Assembly (NCBI GenBank): GCA_024036415.1
Contig: JAMWET010000464.1
Location: 62,001 to 126,000 of the forward strand
Direction: 5' to 3'
DNA from: Prochilodus magdalenae
Lineage: Eukaryota > Chordata > Actinopteri > Characiformes > Prochilodontidae
DNA: 64,000 bases
Shown here in pieces: positions 48,328-59,800 of the stretch (its first letter is position 1; the number at the start of each line of letters is the position of its first letter). Made by a program: the position numbers and the translations under genes. Below the pieces are notes generated by a model. It had not been told where the DNA came from. It saw only the letters and a program-made list of their open reading frames with translations, and made no database searches.

Positions 48328-49339
48328 CTGTGCGCTCCATTACAGTGTAGATTACATATAATTAAAACACTTTTGGTTTTCTGGGTTTACCTTATACCCA
48401 CGGGTCTTCCTCTCTGCACTTGGGTCCCCTGACCATCCTGTGACAGTACCATCACAGAGGGCAGGGTTATCTGCTTAAAGCCACAAATAAACTTTTAAAA
48501 AATGTCAGCTCTGGTTTTGCTCTGTGTGGCAAATGTGTATGGTTTACGAACCTTACCCTGCATGTTTTCCTCCAGTTATGAGTCATTTATTTTTCATTAT
48601 ATTCATAGTTCATAGTTTGAGTGAATAATAAGCAGCGTGTGTCGGGTCGGAGCCTGACTGAACGGACTCTTGGTCTGAGTTACTGTTTTATCCAAGTTAT
48701 GCAGAAAGTAATTCAATCCACCTCAAGGCCAGCTGAGACAGCTGGCATGGCTTCAGTGTTGTATCAAGCGCAGCAGCAGTTGCTCACATAATAATATTGA
48801 TCACTTACTCATTTTGTGCACAGTAAACAAGGAGTATGTACTCGACTATTTTAAAGACAGGCTGTGTAATGTCCCTAAATCATTATCGTGTGGACGTTTA
48901 CATAACCATCAAGCGCCATAATTCCAAAACAGTAACACATCAGCCTAGTAAAGTGGGTTCCTTCAAATAAGCAAGTGCTGCTCACAAAGTTTGAAAATGC
49001 CGCAGACGTACTTTCCAAATATTTTATTTTTCTTCTCCTTGGTATTTGTTATTCCCTGTCATCAACTTGAGGTTTAATGAGCTGGGTCAGTTCAAGCTCG
49101 ATGTCTTAAGATCTCATCAGTAGTCACTCAAATTACATCACCTTCCCAGGTAAAACTAATCCAGCTCAAATAGGACAACAGAGTTACACAGAAGCCTCAA
49201 TGACTGAATAACATTCTCAGTATTTTGTGAGCCTCTCTTTACCTTTATCATATTATTACATTCTCACAATCTGAGTAATCCCAGACACGTTCAGTGTTGT
49301 TGAGGTCTTTGTCTGAGCTTCTTTGCTTGATTTGCAAAT

Positions 49340-49640
49340 ATTCATATTTGAAATATATTTCCTTTTAGCTTCTTGACAGCTACACGTCCTTTCACACCTA
49401 TAGTGTTGAGTTGTCTTCTCCCAGTGACAGTGATATGAAGGCTTGACTTTCTCCTCAACAAAATCTCTAAGTACTGTTTATTAGAACAGAAACACAGTTT
49501 TGGTGGTCTACCAGGTCTTGTAAGGGGTCCCATTTCGCACAGATGCTGTTTTTCTTCAGCATGAATAGACTGAGGGGCACCAACAGTACCTAAATAGATG
49601 GGAAATGTCTGAACATGAGTCATTGTCCATGGTGACAATA
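49340..49640 (-). pseudogene. Tc1-like transposase N-terminal fragment
   Basis: The minus-strand open frame contains LTRPGRPPKL, which resembles the GRPxKL linker between the two DNA-binding helices of Tc1-like transposases. It then has RRQLNTIGVKGRVAVKKL, like the second helix block. No catalytic domain follows. It is related in style to the fragment at 19640. Confidence 0.55.
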
Positions 49641-50789
49641 GAGAAACTTTCCTTAACTCAGCAGATTGAGAATTTAGAGGCTTCTAATTAATCTCTAAAA
49701 TAGTTTCCTTATGGGTAGGAAAGGACAATAAGTCCTGGGAACCAGCTTGAATCTAAACACCCATGTAATGCAGACAAATGTACCTTGTGCATAAACTGAG
49801 GAACCACCCAATATGACCTCACATATCTCAAGTGCACTGACCTTCTCTTTTCTTGTCTTGTTTGATTTGAGAGATTACAAAGTCAGTGGAATGTCCAGAA
49901 CAGGATAAAGCATGTGGAGCATAGAATGAGAAAGCTAGAATAAAATTCTATGCTCCAGGCATTTGTGTGTGTGAGGGTAGGGGGGTCTTCATGCTTGTAC
50001 TAAAATGCACATCTGGAACTGTTAGTGACCATATTCGTGTTCCGTGCGTGCAAAATGTTTCGCCTGTTGGTTTTAGGCTATTTGTACTTTTAGTATTTAT
50101 CTCTCTGGGCCTAGATGGCTAAGGACTGGTATTGTAGAAGCGATATGTGTGTGTGAGTATAAAAACTGTGAGTGAGACGTGAGCTGAATAACAAACAAGC
50201 TGCAAATAATGTGCCTCTTTTAATAACAGCAACCTCCGCAGATGATCATCCATACATACCATATCATTTGGTAGAGAGCAGAGTGCAGTGAGCATTCAAA
50301 ACTTTGCCAGGGTCAGCGGTAAAGAATATGAATTGACCTGCACACTAGATGCACACATCATTTTGCAGTAGCAGCAGCAGTAAGATCATGTCTAGATCAC
50401 TGATTACATTTCCAGATCCTAATTATAGCTTCATTTCTATAATATGTGGCATACAGCACTACGACTGTGATAATTAAAATAACTGTTCTGATCTGAAAGC
50501 ATGAGATATATTTGAGTAAAAGGATTCATTTGCTTCCAACACATTCAAACTTTATTCTGTATGTAGAATTAAAAAATAGACTACAGATCACCTCTGCCAG
50601 CTGCAGCTACACTATGTAAGATTTGGCTATTTGAAGGCCCCTTTGGTGGAAATGTATAATCATGCATTGTGTAAGGAAGAAGATTTTGGAATGTCAGTTA
50701 TCTAAGGTAAGGTAAACCTGATGCAGTAAAAAGTATTTGTGGAGAATTCAGTCAAAATCTAATATCACTTCTTTAGAATTTAAACAAAA

Positions 50790-51230
50790 TACACTGACCA
50801 GCCACTTCATTGGGTACACCTCCTTGTAACTACATTCGTACAATTTGTCAGCTCTACTTCCAATATAGGAGCACTTGTAGTTCTACAATTACAGACTGCC
50901 ATGTTTGCCCTCCTATACTCTATCCTGGGGTGTTTAAACTCCCCATTAATACCCCTTTATCTAATGATTGGATGAACAGCTGTCTACAAGCTTCTGGACA
51001 TGGACATGAGTGGGCTTTGAATTACAGAGATGTAATCTGCAGTGATCACACAGTAACGTTTGCATGAGGTGAAGTGGAGTTTGTGATCCAGAACTAATCA
51101 TCCAACATCAGCACCAGACCTCACTAATGCTCTTGTGGCTGAATGCAATCAAATCTTCACAGCAATGTTACAACTTCTAGAATAAAGCCTTCCCAGAAGA
51201 GCAGAGACTGCTACACATTTAGACATAGTG
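50790..51230 (+). repeat. Dispersed repeat, DNA-transposon derived
   Basis: Starts 'acactgaccagccacttcat' and 'tgggtacacctccttgtaac', a very common fish repeat start. Later it has 'gtgatccagaactaatcatc', 'ctcttgtggctgaatgcaat' and 'aaagccttcccagaagagca'. Parts recur at 32500-32600 and 60110-60260. The open frame at 50810 lies inside it and is not a gene. Confidence 0.6.
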
Positions 51231-51949
51231 TTTATAACCTGGTACTCAAATGCTGAAAATGTTACACCCTAAGATACTAGAAGCATAGAACGTTGTATCA
51301 GTATGGACTGTATGAAATGATACACAAACATCTACTGTAGTGGGTTTGGAAAACTTTAGATCCATTCACCTTCTGAATGATCCACTGTTTCATTTTGTCT
51401 TGAATTTTTTGGTGGGGCAGGAGGGTGTTTGTGTTCTACCTGATTATGGATTATGTTTATTGTATGTTTGTTGCATTGCTGTATGTGAGCCTGTAGAAAC
51501 AATGAAGCGCACTGTTTGCAGTATGTGAGAATGAATGGGGGATATGTATTGGTCTGGTTACTGCGATTGTGTTATTTGTGTTCTCTCCACTTTCTACTGC
51601 AAGGTCTACTTACAATACACAATTAGGATTAATGATGTTCATGACCTTGTTACATAATAAACACCTACAGCAGTTTCAATATCTACATCTGTTTGTATGA
51701 ATGCTGTTTTAGAATTCAATTCATCTGCCTACCTGTGTAAGCAACAGGATGTACGTCATATTATGTGCTCTAACTGCATGCAGTGAATCTGTGCACATAA
51801 TCAAGGTTACTGTGCATTTGATAAATTACATTAGTCACCTGAAAACATTACCTCTCTTTGTTTTGCGTTGTGTACATGGTAGTGTACCTTATGCAGAAGT
51901 GTCCGGCTTGTTAAAATATGTCTACTGTGTAAGAACTGACTATGGAAAC

Positions 51950-52145
51950 CAGTGGTTCCAACCAGGGCCTAGAGGACCCCCTGTCGCATTATCCTTTTTT
52001 CCATTATTGTACTTTCCTTCTAAAATATACCCACTGCAGCTCAGGAACAGCATGCTAATGAGGTGATTAGTTGGAGCAGGTGTGTTAGGGGAGGGGAACT
52101 TGCTAAAATCTGAAGGAGAAGGGTCCTCCAGGACCTGGGATGAGA
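51950..52145. mobile_element. Short inverted-repeat element (hAT-type, fish-wide)
   Basis: Starts 'cagtggttccaaccagggcc' followed by 'tagaggacc', and ends 'gggtcctccaggacctggga', the inverted counterpart. The middle contains 'tgattagttggagcaggtgt', as in the well-known teleost family with ends 'gtcctggaggacc'. About 195 bases, non-coding. Confidence 0.65.
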
Positions 52146-52204
52146 TTCACATTCACATTTGAGAAGTTACAGCCAAACATATAATCAACACAGCTGTATG
52201 CAGT

Positions 52205-52560
52205 GCTATGCAAAAGTCAGAGACCCTCCTTTTTATCTAATTTCCAGTCAAAACAGCATTTAGGTACAAACTATTTCCTTTGCAGAAGATGTTTCTGAGG
52301 AGACTAGACTTCATATTTTCCCCTTGAAAATAAAACAAAAATGAGTGGATAAAAAACAGCACTTTACAAACCTGGAATTCAAACTAAAAAATGAGACCAC
52401 CAAAACAGTCACCATCAGACAAACGGTACTTAAAGCTTTCATATTTGAGAAAGCGAGAAAACGAAACTTCACAACAATCCACTGGTGGTTCTGTTTAATA
52501 GACTGACCACTCCAGGGTCCAGGCCTTAAGATCACTGAATATTATTAGTAATACTTTGAT
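52205..52560. mobile_element. Tc1-like end remnant
   Basis: Begins 'gtgctatgcaaaagtcagag', the common 5' end of fish Tc1-like elements (compare 62998, 'gtgtgcaaaagtcagatca'). No transposase phrase survives in the following 350 bases. Confidence 0.45.
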
Positions 52561-52799
52561 CATAAAAAGATGAAAAACCAAACAAGTTCTAATTTTGGAG
52601 GTGTGGAAAATATCCCTGCAGATTGCCAAGTGTGTTGACACACACAAGGAATTTGGTTTCGTGTTTCTCTAGTACTGAACCAATTTACACAACTCCACAA
52701 TAAACACATGACTCTACTCCAATATACGATCTACACAGTGTACACAATATACAAGCAATAAACAAGCTATATATGGATAAATAATATACAGGTTATGTA

Positions 52800-53060
52800 T
52801 ATTTGTTTATGAAGGCGATGGCCTGAGGAAAGAAGCTGTGTCTTTGTCTGGTTGTCTTGGTGTACAGGGTCTTGTAGAGCCTGCCAGAGCGGAGGAGTTG
52901 GAATATGTTGTGTTGTGAGACAGATCTGTGATGATTATCCCTGCCCATTTCCTGGTTCTTGAACAGAAAGTCCTAGAGGGTGGGAAGTGGAGCACCAATG
53001 ATCTTTGCAGGTGTTGCAGCTGTCAGAATCTGCAGTTTGCCATCTTCTGAAAGAATGACC
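52800..53060. repeat. Widespread teleost LINE-derived repeat block
   Basis: Contains 'gatggcctgaggaaagaagc', 'gtgtacagggtcttgtagag' and 'cctgccagagcggaggagtt', phrases of a repeat block found across teleosts. No intact frame. The upstream sequence rich in 'aatatacaa'-type phrases belongs to the same block. Confidence 0.5.
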
Positions 53061-53524
53061 AAACCAAGGGTTTGCCATGAGGCACTCTATGGGTCCACCT
53101 TTGTGATAAGACCACTGCTACCAGTGATCTCCCATTCCACAAACTCATCCTAATCCATAAGGAAAGAAATAATTAAATCTAGATCAGGTAATTGTTATTA
53201 ATGGAGCGCAGGTTACCATAAACTCTATTACATGCTCTAATCAGTGTACTGCATGTATAAGGGTAAATCTGACTCATAATTCATATGTCCATATTTATTC
53301 ATTATTCTATAAATGATTTATTATTTTAATAATATCCAGTTAATAAATATTTTAGTTATCGTGCAGTTATTACTATGTGTGTTATATAATGAACTCTGCC
53401 AAGATCCCTGCCAGCATGAAGAAGCCAAACCTAGACTGATTTAAAATTAAACTTTCACATTTCTATGGAAGAGGTGATGCCCCTTTTGATTAATGCATAA
53501 TCAATAAAATCGAATGATTCATCT

Positions 53525-53820
53525 TTCATGCCCGACCGCGTACATGACGTAAGCAAGGATGGGCTTGCTGTAACTGATTGACCCAAAAGCCACAACTGTG
53601 GACATTCAGTGAGTCATCCTGTTAGTGCCAGCACCGCTGGGAGATGGCTGTACGACACATGGCTACATCCACACAGACCACAATGGTGACATGCAAGACT
53701 ATCATGGAGTAACTCAGAATGGCAGCAGGTCATCATCAGTGATGGGTCCCACTTTTGTGTTGGTGGAGACTACAAATACAGAGGCACCGCGGTCAGCACC
53801 AAGATGAGCGGTTTATTGTC
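53525..53820 (+). pseudogene. Tc1-like transposase relic (copy C)
   Basis: Runs from about 'gtaagcaaggatgggcttgc' to 'caagatgagcggtttattgt' in sense orientation. It aligns to the reverse complement of 57330-57640 and to parts of 8055-8310. The open frame at 53625-53807 reads a Tc1-like phrase (GPTFVLVETTNTEAPR) but is broken upstream and cut off downstream by the start of another element at about 53818. Confidence 0.55.
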
Positions 53821-53950
53821 ACTTCTGTGGGCCTATTCCTCAAGCAAGTTTACACACAATGTAAATGGTAGATGCTGTGTTTAAATGATGCATAAAATAA
53901 TAATAAACAAAAATGAAGATTTTCATTGGACGGTGGCGATATATTCCATA
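53818..53950. mobile_element. MITE-like element, copy 3, 5'-truncated
   Basis: From 'gtcacttctgtgggcctatt' to 'cattggacggtggcgatat' this aligns to the last 130 bases of the elements at 31148 and 42774, including the terminal inverted repeat. The first half is absent, and the copy abuts a Tc1-like relic. Confidence 0.6.
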
Positions 53951-55387
53951 GATTTAAAGCTAAATGTGTCACTCATTATTGATTTAAACCTAAGTGCTAT
54001 GACCAGGGCTGGCATTGTTTTAATGTAATGCTGTCGCTGACCATATCATTTTCACATCCATGTTCCATGTCCTCACACGTCTGTCCTATCACTCACAGAT
54101 TTGCTTTCTAATAATCATGTTGTTGAAGTTGTTACTACACTCACATTTAACTTCTTTACATTAAGTGGTACTTTCAGTTGCCTACAAGACTAAACAAATC
54201 CCTCATTAACATTATAAAAACACCAAGCAAGGTTAGCAAGTGCACTCTTCTGTGCATATTTTTGTTGGATCTGATTCAATATTCTCAGAATACTCATTTT
54301 TAGGAGTTCTGACAGCAGTTGTGGTAGTTGGACGGTTTGCTAATGCAAAACAAACCGTGTTAAAGATGTTTGCTTCTGGCCGTTGAGGTGAAGCAAGCTG
54401 AGCAGCCTGAGGGAAGCTAGCTTGGATGCATACGAACACTGTGCCTCCAAGCATTTATACCAATGCCTGTGTTCATATATCAAATCCTATTACAACAACT
54501 CATCAAAAGTGGATTTGACAGGATAGGTGGTGGGAGGCCTGTGAAGCTGATGCTAACAGAACAGCCCATTACCTTTTCACTGACCTCAATATGACCATGC
54601 AATGACATGACACCACTGGAGCGAGTGTTGGCTCCTCTTCACACTGCCATCTCACACCTTTAAAAAGCACACAGAAGTGTCCAGAAAGCATTCTCGGTGC
54701 TTCGCTGCAAGCTGTTGGATGTGATTGTTATATCAATTTGATGTTTAACACAGTCAAGCCCACATGTCCAAAAACATCTCTAGGTGAGTGAAGGCCAAGT
54801 TGAAATACAGCAGCCATCACAAAGTGACAGCAACCAGCACCATGACTGTCTCTGCAGGCTCTTATAACCTCCATCCGCTCCAAGCCATTTGCACTCAGTA
54901 CATGTCAAATGTTGCCAATAGACAAACAGACCAATATCAAGGAATGTCAGAAGCTGCCAAATGAACTGGTTTAATGATATTGACCTTCTCCTCTAAAAAG
55001 CTTTTCAAAGTGGGGGATTAGAGTTAAGACTTAATTCCCTTCAGTTGCCTTAAAAAGCTTGTGGTGTGAACATTTACAGATGTTTATTTATTGATTTTTT
55101 TTTTAACCCAAAAAGCCAATGACAAAGCAACTTTCATATGTTGACAGTGTACAATGAATGAACCTAGGATTAAGATATGCACAAATCTTCATAAACATTT
55201 TTTTTTGTATCTGAGAAAACGTGAATGTTTTTGTCTTGAATTTCACATATACTTCATTTTTATTTTCATTTTATTTGTTTCTGTGGACATTCACTCATAT
55301 TTATGTGGTTTTATGTACCATAAACGTTTATTTTACAAAGCCATTGTCCAACCTCTACTATCCCTTAGATAAAAAGCTTTTGTTAAT

Positions 55388-55460
55388 CGTACACTACCAC
55401 TCGAAAGTTTGCAGTCACTTATAATAACAACAACAACAAATGTTATTCAGGTGTAAATCT
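55388..55460. mobile_element. Tc1-like terminal phrase
   Basis: Contains 'tacactaccactcgaaagtt' then 'tgcagtcactt', a slightly worn form of the usual 'tacactaccgttcaaaagtt' end of fish Tc1 elements. No transposase follows within a few hundred bases. Confidence 0.4.
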
Positions 55461-56557
55461 CACAGTGTAGCTTGAAATGCTATAAACTACAGATCAAAAC
55501 TTAAACCAATATTTCAATATGGGAAAACAGTGACTTAGTAAAAATATAGATGAGCTATTAAATAATAAAATAGAAGTTTCTCTTGATTTGAATTTGTTGT
55601 GAGAAAAATATGATTTGCTTATTAAGTTAAAAAAGGTTACAGGTACCTACTAACTGTTAGAAACATAAGAAATAAGTTTAATTGTCAAATCATTTTATAC
55701 ACATATCTAACATTTAAATGTATAAATGATATATGTAAGTTCTATTCTGATTGGCTGCCCTGCAAATGGCCAGGACTAAACCACAGTAGCCTGAATAGGT
55801 GGATATAAAATTATGCTGTTTTTTGCCTTCTTCAATGGAGGAACAGTTCATTTTAACCATATCAGCTTCTAAAGAAAGAAAAGACTTGTATCAGCCAATA
55901 CTCAAGGTTCCAATATCACCTCACATAATCAGAAAAGAAAACTGGTATTGTGCTACTTCTAATAGATAGACTGAATCAGACAAAGAACACTTGTGAATTA
56001 CTCAAAATGAATAGTTTAATTACCACATACTTCTTTATGTAAGGGAGAAAAAGTCATGACATACATGTTCTACATGTCTGGATCCCTTTCTACTGCTTGG
56101 AGAAAAAGATGGGGTCAAATGTCATGAAGATGAAACAAAAAAAGACCCATAAGGCACAGCTTCTGCACCAAAATGTCTAACATATTAAACCTGCAATTTA
56201 TGATCGAGACTTTCATACATTTATACTGCATCTCTCTGTGGTACACTGTATGGGCAACAGCTGAGTATCATGCAGTGCATTAAAGTAGATTGAGTTCTAG
56301 AGTCTTGTACCTATGCAGCTCTTCTGGGTTCATAACAAAATGGCACAAGTTATACGGGTAAAATTAAAGGAGAGAAAAAGAGTTGGGAGATGAGGGAAGT
56401 GAAGGTAGGAGCACTCTCATTAAAATCATGAAAAATCACAAACTGAAAATTAAATCACTTCCATTATGAAACTATGTTCCTTTTTTGTCCCAGAATCACA
56501 CAGTTTATAATTATCAGCGTTATTATCTGCTTTCAAATACAGCAAGTCCTAAAGTGG

Positions 56558-56563
56558 TTTATT
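56558..56563 (-). terminator. Candidate poly(A) signal of mmut
   Basis: TTTATT on the + strand, AATAAA on the minus strand, 126 bases beyond the mmut stop codon. Confidence 0.4.
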
Positions 56564-56688
56564 TTAAACAGATGAGCAAAGAGACAGACGGTAATGCTGA
56601 ATTACTATAGTGCCATAACACTTTGTTCCAAGATAAATGCCTATCCCATGACTGTCCAAAGATCACCAAAAAGACTCAATTAACTCAT

Positions 56689-56817
56689 TTACATAGCCTG
56701 GCGATTCTTCTCCAGACTCTTCTCTATGTTGTCAACGACCTCCACTGCTGCTTGAGGGATTCTGGTCCCTGGACCAAAGATACAGCATACCCCACTCTGG
56801 TACAGAAACTCATAGTC
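56689..56817 (-). CDS. mmut: mmut last coding exon
   Basis: On the minus strand the acceptor CCTGCAG precedes GACTATGAGTTT ([10 protein letters not shown]). The exon runs 42 codons to TAA at 56691-56689. It contains FGPGTRIP and an acidic-basic amphipathic C-terminal helix ([11 protein letters not shown]). The usual family sequence continues directly across the splice (IPPQ then DYEF). Confidence 0.95.
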   Translation of the reverse strand, partial: DYEFLYQSGVCCIFGPGTRIPQAAVEVVDNIEKSLEKNRQAM

Positions 56818-59800
56818 CTGCAGGTCAAAAGAGATAAACACAGTGTGGTCAGTCAGTAAGTGACAACAGTTGTTTTGTTGTTTGGATCTGAAATACATTC
56901 ACTCTAAAATGAAACAATGTCGGTGAGTACTGAATAGCAGCTTTGGGCCCTTCCAAATCTCCACTCACGGTCAAAACATAGTTTACCCAGAAGGAAGTGC
57001 CGGACTGCAGTGCTCTTTGGAAGGAAGATAAAGGTTACCAAGAACAATAAATGAAGATACATTTAAACTGATATGGGCAACATTTATTTAGCTAAGTCTA
57101 CAGAAGTGGTGTCGCTCAGTGTGGCGTCAGGCTGCTGTGTTTGCTAAAGCAACATGCCAGACATTTCATGATGGAGTTGTAGAGGTTCCTAATGGTGCCC
57201 TGTGATAATCCATCCCATACAGCTTAAACACACAGTTCCTGCAGGTTTTGCGGTAGGGGTGGAGGTGGAGTGACACCAGGTGTTCTGTGACATGTGACAC
57301 AGGACAACAAACCATTCATCTTGATGCTGACCACAGTCCCTCCACAGATTCTTTGGTCGTCTCCACCAAGACAAAGCGGGAGTTGTCAATGAAGATGACT
57401 CTCTGCCATTCTGAGTCACTCCATGACAGTCTGGTACGGCGCCATCGCAGTCTTTGGCAGCATTGGTGTGGACAGTTCTCATGACGGTCTGCATGTATGT
57501 AGTGCTGTGTTGTACATTCATCTGCTAATGGTACTTGCACTGTCAGAATAACACATGGAGGGCATTGCTGCTCACTGAACATCCACAACCATAGATATTG
57601 GGTCAGTCAGTTACAGCAATAAGGCCATCCTTGCTTACATAATATGCACGGCAGTGTGAAACTTGTTCACATGTCTCACAATGTCAAACACTAAGTTTCA
57701 TTTCAGTTGGTTGATTCTTCTGGGTGCAACTATTTGTGCAAATATTTTGTGACGATGAGTGCAGATTGGGTGAACTATATAGTCCTGATCTTTAAGAGGT
57801 TCACGGAACATTGGACAACTTGACTGTTCAGTCGTTTATCTGTCAGTTATGTGTCACTGCATCATTACCTTGTGCAACAGACAGTGAACAAAACTGTCAA
57901 TGCCACCGGCAGGTGTGATCTCAAATCGTTGCGGGTGATTCAATTTGCAGAAAACCAATGATCCAACTGAAACTGTTGCAAACAGTACTAAGCTCTTAAC
58001 TGTTAGTTGGTTGTCAAGCACAACTGTCAAGTATGTCAGTCCTCAATTAACCCATGTCTTAAACACAAACAGATGCAAACACAACACAGAACACAAAACA
58101 CAGAAATCCAAGAATGCCTTGCAGTACTCATACTCATATTAATACTCATGCTAAATCATGTGTCTGGAAGCCTTTTAGATGGTTTTAACCACAATTCTCC
58201 ATGGTGTTCAAATCCAGCAAACACTTTAGCTGTCTGAGCATGTGAGCAAGAAACCATTAAACGCTTTTCAAAGTAGCCATTGAGGCAACACACAGTAGAT
58301 CAATAACTGCACTGAATGATCAAGTTAGCGGAATTCATTGTTCATGCTGCAGAGGGAAAGAAGCCATTTTTTATTTGGGTTGTTTTGGTAACTGGTATCT
58401 ATAGCAGTTTTCAGAGGGCAACAGCTAAAGAATATAGCATGCTGGGTGTGTGGGACCAGAGATGTTTGCTTGCTCTTTTTCTGACCTCTTTGTGATGGAG
58501 TGATTCAGTTGATGGGAGGGGTTACTATGTTCTTGAACGATTTATTGAAAACGCATTGGGGTTTATGTCTGGAGTGACTGTTCCTGCTGCTGTAACGGAT
58601 TGTCGGATGTGATAAATATTATTTCTGTTATTACAGAATAGTAAAGGGCTGTAATGTTCCATGTTTACTTACTCTGATTTTTTTTTTAGTTGCTGGACAA
58701 AGTACTTCTTTACTGTGCGGTCTGCCCTGATGGTTTGTGATTCACAAATCATTTTGCTAATGCAGCCATAATTAAAACAACGCACAAATGCAACCAAGAG
58801 AATCCATCACTGAGTTTACTGCATGTGGCACAACAACACTGCCAAAAGATGCCAAAATAGATTTTTGGATGGGAGCCATTTTTGTGTGGGGAATATGCTT
58901 TTTAAAGAACCTCCACTATTGTTTCTCCTAGAACTGCACATCTAAGCCAAGAACCATTGAAGAACCTTTATTTTTAAGAGTACATTAGCTTCCTTTACAA
59001 GACCTGGGGGCCATTAGTTTTGTGTTTTTTGTTGCCTCTAACTCGTTTTAACCCACATAATTCGGCAGATGGAGGGCCTGGCAATCAGCTGTTGAGTAGA
59101 AACAGGTGTGTTTAAGCTGCAAAGTGTAGGGGTCCCCAGGAGTGGGATTAAGAGGTACTACTTTGCCGTGCACTTTATCTGCCTCGCCCAAGGGGACATC
59201 TGACACACCGTAAGTAAATGGACTCTGTTGTGGAATTTCACTGAATAGACAGCTATGGATTTCCATGTCTATCCTAATTACTACGCCTTTCACATGTGCC
59301 GGTACACACTCACTATCCATCTTAGATCACTCAATAACTCAATGTGTTATCACACTCTAAAAAAAAATACCAACACATGGGTGCAGGCTATGACTTTCTG
59401 ATTGTAGTGATTGTAGTACAAAGAGAAGATTCACGTGTGATTTCTAAAATCTACCTGTAGCATGCACTCTTTGGCAAGACAGAAGATAATAATGCGAGAG
59501 AGGCATTTGATTAATAAGGAAGTACACAGAAACAGATCCACACAGTGGGAGAAATCCTAATTGAAGACTACCAAGTCAGATTTTGTAACTGAGGGTGCAT
59601 GATGAACCTCATAAACTGGTGCTACTTTAAATTTCCCCATCTGTCACACTATATTTCCATTCTGGTATTACAGCTGCCATATACAATAGCTAACTGTGAT
59701 CTAACTAATAACACACCGGAATCAATATACAATGCAATACTGGCTGTGATAAGAATCCAGTATTTTAATTTGTAATGTTTATTATAAAGAACATCAAATT

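Larger units (their letters stand above)
47100..56557. other. Spacer between opsin B and mmut, no gene seen
   Basis: About 9.5 kb between the two convergent genes. It contains several repeat remnants listed separately and no supportable host gene. A block near 48000-48170 next to the AAAAG tract might be part of an LTR-like repeat, but I cannot confirm it. Confidence 0.55.

Noticed and set aside
48155..48340. Phe/Leu/Ser-rich open frame
   Set aside because: Translation of the AAAAG tract.
59048..59320. 90-codon minus-strand open frame in the mmut intron
   Set aside because: No recognisable motif, no splice support, and it sits between repeats.
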